Shown: in pieces, positions 56,716 through 64,000 of the stretch
Numbering within the stretch: the stretch's first letter is position 1
Layout of the letters: every line of letters begins with the position of its first letter
NCBI RefSeq assembly: GCF_010389155.1
Contig: NC_057761.1
Span: forward strand, 49,276,213-49,340,212
From: Erigeron canadensis
Lineage: Eukaryota > Streptophyta > Magnoliopsida > Asterales > Asteraceae
Reading direction: 5' to 3'
Length of the DNA stretch: 64,000 nucleotides
The notes under the pieces: generated by a model
What the model was told of the DNA's origin: nothing
What the model saw: only the letters and a program-made list of their open reading frames with translations
Database searches by the model: none
Program-made: the position numbers and the translations under genes

Positions 56716-58964
56716 TTAACTATTACATACCATTAAAACATATACTTTGACTATTTTGTTTTTGTATGTGTTAAATTAGTGGTATATAGCTAAAACAAGA
56801 TTTGCAATTTAAAACAATCATGAGTGGCTGCCTTTTTGCTATAAAGATTAAAAAAAAAAAACTTGAGTAACTACCATTTTAATGTCTGGGTTGGTTGGGT
56901 TATTTTTGGAAAGAGAGATCGGATGCTTTGTTATGAAGCTATTAATATTCACAAAAACACAACATTTTTTCTTTTATTAATTTATTAACGACTCTTATCT
57001 GTCTGGTATAGTACAGCTAGTGTTCTTCTTATATCCATTATGTTGTTTAATCTATACTTATTTCTGCCCTTGTACGTAAAACCAAAAGCGAAAAATGTTT
57101 TGATATAAAGAATAGATCGATGATGAGATATATAGAGTAATTAAATTCATTTAATAAGGGTTCAATGTACTCGTATTATATATTATACTTTTTATAATCA
57201 ATAAACAAAGAGTTGTATGTTTATGGAAGATTCAAATTGTTTTATATATGCTGTCCAAATCTAGTACTCCATTCAAAACTACTACTATTTCATCAAAAAG
57301 AAATGGCTTTTAAAATGATAATTAGAATATAAAAGTTCCATTCTTTTTTATATATACAATTAAAACCTACAACTTTTACTCAATTTGCTGACCCAATTAA
57401 AAGAAAATAGAACAATGTAAGTTGATATGTTGACTTAACAAGATAAGATTACAAGGATATATATAACTATTTGTTTAAGACAATCAGAAATCCAAGTTTT
57501 CAAGCATTTAATGAAACTTGATTAACCCAATGTAAAAATATGCATATAGTTATATATAAATCAGTGATGCACACACACATATGTGGGTTAAGTGGGTATC
57601 AACTGCACGAGGGACAACTGTATTGTGGCTCGTAGTGTGATTCCTAGAAGTAAGTTCAATTCTAATTTATAATTTCTTGGAATTCACATATATAATCCTC
57701 TTAATAAAATACTAGTATTAGTGTCTAGCAGTATAGTAATAGATCATACAGGCTCAGTTGTAGTAGCTAGCAAAATGGTGGAAAGTTTCTTAGATCGATA
57801 CTTAGCTAGTTCATTGAATCTTTAATTGTTAATTTGTAGATTTGGTTTGCTTAATTAGTATGTCTCAAATGTTAACTGCTAATTCGCTGTTAAAAAAAAT
57901 ATAATCGTGTATGAAAGAAAACCACGAGTAGTGATGATCTGGTTCTATTTGGGTTTTCATGAGCATGCGTTTACAAAAACCAGAAGGTCTAGCTGACGTA
58001 AGCTACGTGTCAAACATACCCTACTACGTGCACTACGCAATATGTATGTAAAATGGAATAAGGTGCACAGATGGGTGGTTTAATATGTGAGGGGTTGGAC
58101 TAAAAAATTAAACTTGTCGAGGCAAGATAATCGAGCCAACTTATGATAGTTGGCAGAGGATGAACAGAGAGTTTTAAGCCTAGTACAATAGTTCCTTTTT
58201 TGAGAAAATGAAGACAAGTTAAATTTTAATTGCCTTAAAAAAAACACCCAAAAAATTGTGCATACCAACAACAAAATTATATATGCAGATCCTTAAGACA
58301 TAAAATGCGAAAACTTGCAGGGTAAAATTAAGATGGAACATATTACGACTAAAAATGGGGTCAAATTATAACATATTACGACTAAAAAAAGATGGAACAG
58401 GACCAACAGCAAATTAAGAAAAGTCTACACAGAAGCATATATTACACATGATTTCAACACTTGATCGAACTTGGAAGGAACACATGGTAAGATTGTCGAT
58501 CCATGCCTCCCGGCCACATTGATGGCACACTCAGAAAAGTCGAAATGGAAAAGGACGAAACACGATGACCATGCCCAAAATTTTCACCCCTGGGACCATT
58601 CATCTGATCGAATCTCCATGTGAAACACACAAGCCTGATTAAATTGTAATTTGATATAAACCATGAGTTCGCCAGCATATATGAGAAAAAAAAAACAGCA
58701 AACCGGTACGCATGTAAAGAATCTTTCGTACTCGATCATTCCATGGCACCATCAGCCTTTTTACGATCTCTAGCTGAAATCCGAATGGTCTTCAAGAAGG
58801 ACCACGTACATACAATCACACCAAACTAACTTCTTATATTGGAAAAAGAGGCCACTTCATAAATGCTTGTACAAATAACGTTTAATCTTCCATTATAATT
58901 AAACCTTGTAAACATTCGCCAATATATCTTTGTTCATATTGACTATTGAGATATCTCTCATCAC
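56716..58964. other. Intergenic, no recognised gene
   Basis: 57840-57897 ends in 'cgctgttaaaaaaaa', like the SINE tails. 58337 and 58370 share 'acatattacgactaaaa'. A minus-strand frame at 58454-58678 has no recognisable domain. Confidence 0.35.
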
Positions 58965-59229
58965 AGTAAGATACTTTTTTTTTTAAGCAACAACGGATAA
59001 ATAAATAACACCCCTCACGCGAATGCGTCCATGCCTGTTCGAATCCTGACAACTCTCTAAAATGTTTACTCCCCATGTTAGGTAGGTATAACGTTGCTAA
59101 GGCCTAATGCCCCTCGCCACATGTGCATGTGGCAAGATTCAATCTTGAGACTCCGCAAGAGAAAACTACATTGTGTAAAACTCTCTGACCACTAGGCTAA
59201 CACCCCAATGGCATCGGAGTAAGATACTT
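58965..59229 (-). mobile_element. tRNA-derived SINE, 241 bp, with 12-bp target duplication
   Basis: On the minus strand the body (59217 down to 58977) begins near 'gttagcctagtggtcagag', a good tRNA-type A box. It has a B-box-like 'agattgaatcttg' and a poly(A) tail (T run at 58976-58985). AGTAAGATACTT lies at 58965-58976 and 59218-59229. Its 5' region differs from the two other SINE families here. Confidence 0.87.
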
Positions 59230-59898
59230 GATGGAGAATATTAATCAAATGTGCATATCATGTGAAATACATTTTGTAAGATAATTAGGCCTATGAAAAT
59301 ACTTCTATGCAACACAAGCTAGTCAAGGTAAAATACCAATTAAATTAGCAGAAGCTATACATAAAAACTTGTCTCGCTCGCTTGTAGAACATATAAATTA
59401 AAGTAAAAATATATTTAGACGCATACTATACGAAAAGCTTTTCTCCAGCTATTAGCATTATAGCATATATGATTTCCAAATTCAAACTATATGTTTTAAT
59501 TGGGCCTGGCCCAAAGGGTTATGGGTTCTACTATAAAAGCTTTTGTCTTCCATCATGAAAGAGCCCTTTGATCATTAATCCTAAATTAAGTTATATAGAA
59601 TACATTTATTTATACCTTTATAAAAAGTTTATGTTTTCTTTAGTTGACAACTCTCTATGGTTTATCAAAAGACAAAAGTTATTTAAACTCTTAGGTTTCA
59701 TACAACGTACCAGATTTGACATAGTCACAAAAGTCGTTTAATTTGGCAAGTTATCTTTCTGATTTTGTTCGACCAAATTATGACATGAATATCTGAGTGG
59801 AAGTACCGTTCAGGTTGACCTGATCGAAGTATCAAACACAACCTTAACCTTAACAAAATCACTTAGGCTTTCGTTTAGCAAAACTCTTTATTTATACA
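59230..59898. other. Intergenic, nothing recognised
   Basis: No gene or element end supported. Confidence 0.4.
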
Positions 59899-60181
59899 TA
59901 TACTCCCTTATAAAAATTATAGCCTTATAAGGTGACGTTGAAAGTTTACAATTTTTAGGACATAGATAATTACCAACTTGCCCTTCTCCTTAAAACCAAA
60001 ACACAACTATCTCTATTCCCTCTTTCTCTACAACACACACAAAATATTTTCTCTTTCTATATACCAAAACAACACACACACCCTTTATTTCCGTCAATAA
60101 CCACCACCGTCGTTCATCAACACCAACACCCCGAGCACCGCCATCTATGATATCTGCCGCCACGTGCGGATACCATGCTCG
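59899..60181 (+). mobile_element. Helitron-like element, family H1
   Basis: Begins 'tatactcccttataaaaatt' and ends 'cacgtgcggataccatgctc', with CACC/CCG-rich sequence before the end. The terminal CTAG has become CTCG. It lies immediately before the Mutator-type element. Confidence 0.6.
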
Positions 60182-60187
60182 TTACAT

Positions 60188-60494
60188 TAATTTAAATGGT
60201 TGAGTATTTGGAAGTGTAAGTAACTTTTACATTTTTCCTATTGTGTGAATGTAACTTTCATTTGGTTCATTGTATGTAACTAACCTGCTAAATTTGAACG
60301 ATTAATGTAAAATATTTACGTTGACCAATCAAAAACTTTTATGTGGCAGCTCATATGGTGTGTCACGTATACACTTTTACATTAATCGTTCAATTTAGCG
60401 AGTTAGTTACATACAATGAACCAAATGAAAGTTACATTCATATACTAGAAAAAATGTAAAAGTTACTTAAACCATACTAAACCCTAATTTAAAT
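60188..60494. mobile_element. Mutator-type fold-back element, 287 bp, 10-bp target duplication
   Basis: The element 60198-60484 has inverted arms of about 100 bp (60217-60312 pairing with 60375-60470). Its ends are GGTTGAGTATTTGG and, in reverse complement, GGGTTTAGTATGG. TAATTTAAAT lies at 60188-60197 and 60485-60494. A transcript would fold into a long, nearly perfect hairpin. Confidence 0.88.
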
Positions 60495-60879
60495 CACTAG
60501 TGCTACGGTAATGTCTACGCTAATTGCCTTGTGGGCTTAACTTGGCCTTACTTTGGCCCATCCTACTCTATTAATGGGAATACTTTTTTTTCAATTAATT
60601 AAATGAAGGGAAAATGATCCGTATTGCAGACTTTACTTAAGCTTAGGTACTGCCACATTAAAAAAAGTTACATATTAAACCTTTGAATTTAATAAACATA
60701 CATACCCCCGAATTTTACATAATCACCCCCTACTTTTGAATTAATTACATAATGGTCTTTTGAATTTATTTTTTACACCTTTTCTTAAGATATTTTACAA
60801 TACTTATCTAATTTAAACTTTACAATTTAAACTTTTTATTCGATGTTCACACATTTGTTTAATACTATATCTATTTTTT

Positions 60880-61007
60880 TTCACCCTAAATCACTTGTAA
60901 TGGCTTATGGTCTACATCTCGTACTCTAGAGTACGTACAGGGCTTCACCATTATACGGTGAGGTGTTCCCTGATGTCGAATACCGACTAACTGTTAAAAA
61001 AAAAAAA
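60880..61007 (+). mobile_element. 5'-truncated SINE-like tail
   Basis: 3' part only, ending 'accgactaactgttaaaaaa', as in the SINEs at 34589 and 53592. Confidence 0.45.
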
Positions 61008-61427
61008 TAGTCTTTATAGATTTTAATTACTTGTATATTTTAAGTTCTAAATATGACTTAAAGGAGGCCCGTATGTTACCACATGACATAATCTTTTTTA
61101 TATAAACATGTCAAAGGAACTAACTTTTTTTTTTGTTGCAAAATGTTAATAACCTGCGACTTTTTGAAGGTTAAATCCATCATGAGCTACCAAATCCGAC
61201 CCGATTCACCAGTGACACAACACCTTGGATTAGTTCATTATACCACATTTCATCGAAGTTGGACACGAGATTTTAAATCATTGATTTGTCACTTTACTTG
61301 GGCCGCACAAAGTCGAGGATAGAGGTGACATGTTAATAAGACTGTGAGGCTTGTGACAGAGAGATGAGTGGGAGGCCGATATGTGACCTCTAAAGAAATT
61401 AGGGGGAAAAAATTAATCTTGAAGACG
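61008..61427. other. Intergenic, nothing recognised
   Basis: No gene or element end supported. Confidence 0.4.
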
Positions 61428-61432
61428 AGTTG

Positions 61433-61787
61433 TGATGCAGGAAGAAGCGCACAAATGGCTCGATAGCTTAAAGATTAATCAAAGACTACAAAAGGAACCA
61501 TAAGGCTCAATGAACAAGGTTCATTATCAAAAATTAAAAACGTCTCCATTATTCCCACATATTAAGACTATATATATATATTGCTTTACAAACAAGGAAA
61601 GCAATCAAGCCCAATTATGAATAAAAATACTAACAAAAGACATGGCAAGTAAATAATCTTTAAAAGTAAATAAATCTCCATAGGCTGTAACATAACCCTC
61701 TATGCACAAGGCATTTCGTGTCATCATTTAATGGGCTGCTGGATTAATAGGATAGCTACATGAAACCAATTTATATCATCCGCATCA
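61433..61787 (-). repeat. 3' LTR of the left half, 355 bp
   Basis: On the minus strand it reads TGATGCGGATGATATAAATT to CTTCTTCCTGCATCA, a TG...CA LTR. Just before it (61788-61801) is the polypurine tract GAAAAGGAGGAAAA, after the CTCGAGGACGAG stretch often seen at this place in plant Ty3/gypsy elements. Confidence 0.85.
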
Positions 61788-61841
61788 TTTTCCTCCTTTT
61801 CAAGAAAACTCGTCCTCGAGTTTTATGCAAGCTTGACAACA

Positions 61842-62747
61842 CTACCTGATCGAGCCACATTCTCCCGGATCGAAAGGAACACCAACATGATTCCAATTCT
61901 TTATTACCATCATGACTCGCCTAAATATCTTAACTTCACAAAACATATCGTTGAGCTCGACACTTTTATCACTTGGATCGAATGGAACATCGAATCGTGT
62001 ATTTTTCTTTTTTATTGACAAAAACTGGGTCTTGTAACTTCCTTGCGGGCATATAACCAGCTCCATAATAATAGTGTAATTCTCGGTTTCCAACACAATA
62101 CCAACATTTCCATTTAAGTTTGATAAGTCATTCGAAAGAGATATCTTTGCATTTAATGCCAGTAATACTTGATGCGGAAGAAACTCGATACTCCAGAATA
62201 CTGCTTTCAAACTTGATGTTGAATTTAGATGCCAACTATGAAACTCTATCTTGAAATTAAAAGTCAAATCCGATAATTTAAAATGAGGGACAATTCTGTC
62301 CCAAATTAATAGCAACTTACTAACTCGATCATTCTTCGTGATTTCTTTAAAAGCTAAAACTTTATTGTCGTTGAGAATATCTTCCTTTTCCATCTTGTTG
62401 CCAAGAAGTTCATCTTTAATGATTGAAATACCAGTCGTCCAAGTATACTATTCTTCATTTCCGTATTCATCAAACACGGGAGGTGCTTGATAGAGTATAT
62501 TACAATTCCCAAGATACTCCTCCTTCTCAAAGTTTTCATCCCGGATGAAAGCCTCTGAGTCGGTTTCTTGAATATTGTAACTATTGCCATCTTCATGATG
62601 CTCCTCTTTCCCAATGACCTCATCCCAGATGATATCCTTTGGGTCAGTTTCCGAAATCTTGCGATGTTGCGACTCCAACACGGTTTTATCGCTGCCTCGT
62701 TCGGCGATTCGGCGAATAAATAGGTTATTCTCATCACATAGAGCCAT
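61842..62747 (-). pseudogene. Unrecognised ORF carried by the LTR element, broken by a stop codon
   Basis: Two frames on the minus strand, MALCDENNLFIRRIAERGSD (62448-62747) and MEKEDILNDNKVLAFKEITK (61842-62393), lie in one phase. They are separated by a short stretch with a TAG where the right-half copy has TGG (Trp) at the matching place. Together they would encode roughly 300 residues. The N-terminal part is acidic; the C-terminal part is hydrophobic/aromatic with FKIEFHSWHLN and ends GECGSIR. I see no gag CCHC knuckle, protease, reverse transcriptase or integrase motif, and no transmembrane segment. It may be a divergent gag or a captured gene. Function unknown. Confidence 0.6.
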
Positions 62748-62754
62748 TTGAAAA

Positions 62755-62774
62755 CCAAAGCTCTGATAACCAAA
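62755..62774 (-). other. Primer-binding site, initiator Met-tRNA type
   Basis: Directly after the LTR end, the minus strand reads TTTGGTTATCAGAGCTTTGG. Apart from an extra T this matches the TGGTATCAGAGC primer site complementary to initiator tRNA-Met. It fixes 62775 as the inner end of the 5' LTR. Confidence 0.75.
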
Positions 62775-63015
62775 TGATGCCGCAAGAAGCGCAAAAATGG
62801 CTCGATAGCTTAAAGATTAATCAAAGAATACAAAAGGAACCATAAGGCTCAATGAACAAGGTTCATTATCAAAAATAAAAAAACGTCTCCATTATTCCCA
62901 CATATTAAGACTATATATATGGCTTTACAAACAAGGAAAGCAATCAAGCCCAATCATGAATAAAAATACTAACAAAAGACATGGCAAGTAAATAATCTTT
63001 AAAAGTAAATAAATC
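62775..63015 (-). repeat. Truncated 5' LTR of the left half
   Basis: Near-identical to 61433-61675 (direct repeat) and stops at AAATAAATC, where the right half begins. The first 110 or so bases of the LTR, including its TG end, are missing. Confidence 0.85.
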
Positions 63016-63476
63016 AAACTTTGAGAAGAAGGTGTATCTTGAAAATTATAACACACTCTATCAAGCATCTCCCGTGTTTGATGAATACAAAGATGAAGAA
63101 TGGTATACTTGGACGACTCGTATTTCAATCATTAAAGATGAACCTCTTGGTTGTCCATACAAGTATACAACCATAATTCGTTCATTCATGCATATATAGA
63201 TGTTACATATGAATTTATGATATACATACATGTGTTGACACTATTTGTTGAATTTTATGCGAGATGAGTATTTAAAATCTCGGTCCACGGTCCAAACATG
63301 TGAACCCGAAAACCGATATGTTTTGTGAAGTTAAGATATTTAGGCGAGTCATGATGGTAATAAAGAATTGGAATCATGTTGGTGTTCCTTTCGATCTGGG
63401 AGAATGTGGCTCGATCAGGTAGTGTTGTCAAGCTTGCATAAAACTCGAGGACGAGTTTTCTCGAAGAGGAGGAAAA
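63016..63476 (+). pseudogene. Partial internal region of the right half
   Basis: The plus-strand translation NFEKKVYLENYNTLYQASPV continues with FDEYKDEEWYTWTT, parallel to the left-half ORF. Then about 165 bp of unrelated AT-rich sequence (63155-63320) replaces the middle of the ORF. It rejoins at DMFCEVKIFRRVMMVIKNWN and ends with the same polypurine tract. Confidence 0.75.
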
Positions 63477-63828
63477 TGATGCGGATGATATAAATTGGTT
63501 TCATGTAGCTATCCTATTAATCCAGCAGCCCATTAAATGATGACACGAAATGCCTTGTGCATAGAGGGTTATGTTACAGCCTATGGAGATTTATTTACTT
63601 TTAAAGATTATTTACTTGCCATGTCTTTTGTTAGTATTTTTATTCATGATTGGGCTTGATTGCTTTTCTTATTTGTAAAACAATATATATAGTCTTAATA
63701 TCTGGGAATAATGGAAACGTTTTTTTATTTTTGATAATGAACCTTGTTCATTGAGCCTTATGGTTCTTTTTGTAGTCTTTGATTAATCTTTAAGCTATCG
63801 AGCCATTTGTGTGCTTCTTCGTACATGA
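63477..63828 (+). repeat. 3' LTR of the right half, 352 bp
   Basis: Inverted copy of 61433-61787: TGATGCGGATGATATAAATT to CTTCTTCGTACATGA. The last bases differ from the left LTR (GTACATGA against CTGCATCA). Confidence 0.85.
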
Positions 63829-63833
63829 AGTTG

Positions 63834-64000
63834 CTGCTCGGCCTTTAGGAAATTCAAATTAAACGGGTTGACTGAGTTGCTGAGTTGAAAATGAGGCGGC
63901 ATGACAAATATAACCTGAATTAAATGTAACCGAACTTGCAAACCACCACCATGAATATCTAAATGTGTGGTATGAAATAGTAATCATTGTTATATTTAAT
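63834..64000. other. Right edge, nothing recognised
   Basis: No feature supported. Confidence 0.4.

Larger units (their letters stand above)
61428..63833. mobile_element. Inverted (palindromic) LTR-retroelement dimer within one 5-bp target duplication
   Basis: AGTTG at 61428-61432 and 63829-63833 flanks the whole unit. The left half (minus orientation) is a 355-bp LTR, a 987-bp internal region and a truncated second LTR. The right half (plus orientation) is partial internal sequence and a 352-bp LTR. Both outer ends are therefore the 3' (U5) end of a 3' LTR. There is no gag-pol, so the unit is non-autonomous. The polypurine tract and Met-tRNA-like primer site identify an LTR element; the superfamily is not certain. 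Confidence 0.8.

Noticed and set aside
58454..58678. Minus-strand 74-codon frame as a gene
   Set aside because: No recognisable domain, no splice or promoter context, and length within chance expectation.
1..64000. CRISPR array, prokaryotic operon or viral integration
   Set aside because: No regularly spaced identical repeats with unique spacers, no operon-like gene packing and no viral protein motifs were found.

Overview
The window is AT-rich plant nuclear DNA. Intron-split genes, an intronless AT-hook (AHL) gene, plant SINEs, solo LTRs, CACTA, hAT, Mutator and Stowaway miniature elements and many Helitron-like copies all point to a eudicot. The chromovirus-type LTR and the SINE body would suit an asterid such as a daisy-family plant, but that is a guess. 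No prokaryotic, CRISPR, organellar or viral gene is seen.

Only two genes look intact. One is an ACR8-type four-ACT-domain protein on the minus strand (19325-21570), which I resolved into six exons encoding 446 residues. The other is an intronless AHL DNA-binding protein on the plus strand (54697-55596). A third locus (3608-4050, minus) is the 3' exon of a heavy-metal-associated isoprenylated plant protein (HIPP) with a CaaX end; its 5' exon is unclear. An OTU-peptidase exon of Mutator/FAR1-like origin (29939-30887) is broken by an 8-bp tandem duplication. A promoter-like stretch plus short reading frame lies at 36948-37437.

The rest is mostly mobile-element debris, and many insertions can be delimited to the base by target-site duplications (TSDs). 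They include solo LTRs at 12792-13613, 15176-15869 and 44876-47566; hAT elements at 8728-9579 and 50306-50820; CACTA miniatures at 16792-16963, about 40975-41323 (with a SINE nested inside) and 51594-51936; Mutator-type fold-backs at 56528-56706 and 60198-60484; a Stowaway at 48860-49115; SINEs at 32524-32756, 34589-34865 and 58977-59217; LINE 3' ends; and over a dozen Helitron-like copies in three families.

Three structures deserve most attention. First, a U6 snRNA copy is fused in inverted orientation to a LINE 3' end inside one TSD (4877-5792). Second, an inverted LTR-element dimer at 61428-63833 has both outer ends formed by the same LTR end, carries an unrecognised ORF and sits within one 5-bp TSD. 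Third, short retroposon-like inserts are flanked by unusually long perfect duplications of 24 and 37 bp. The genes show no functional linkage; they are isolated in a repeat-dominated region.
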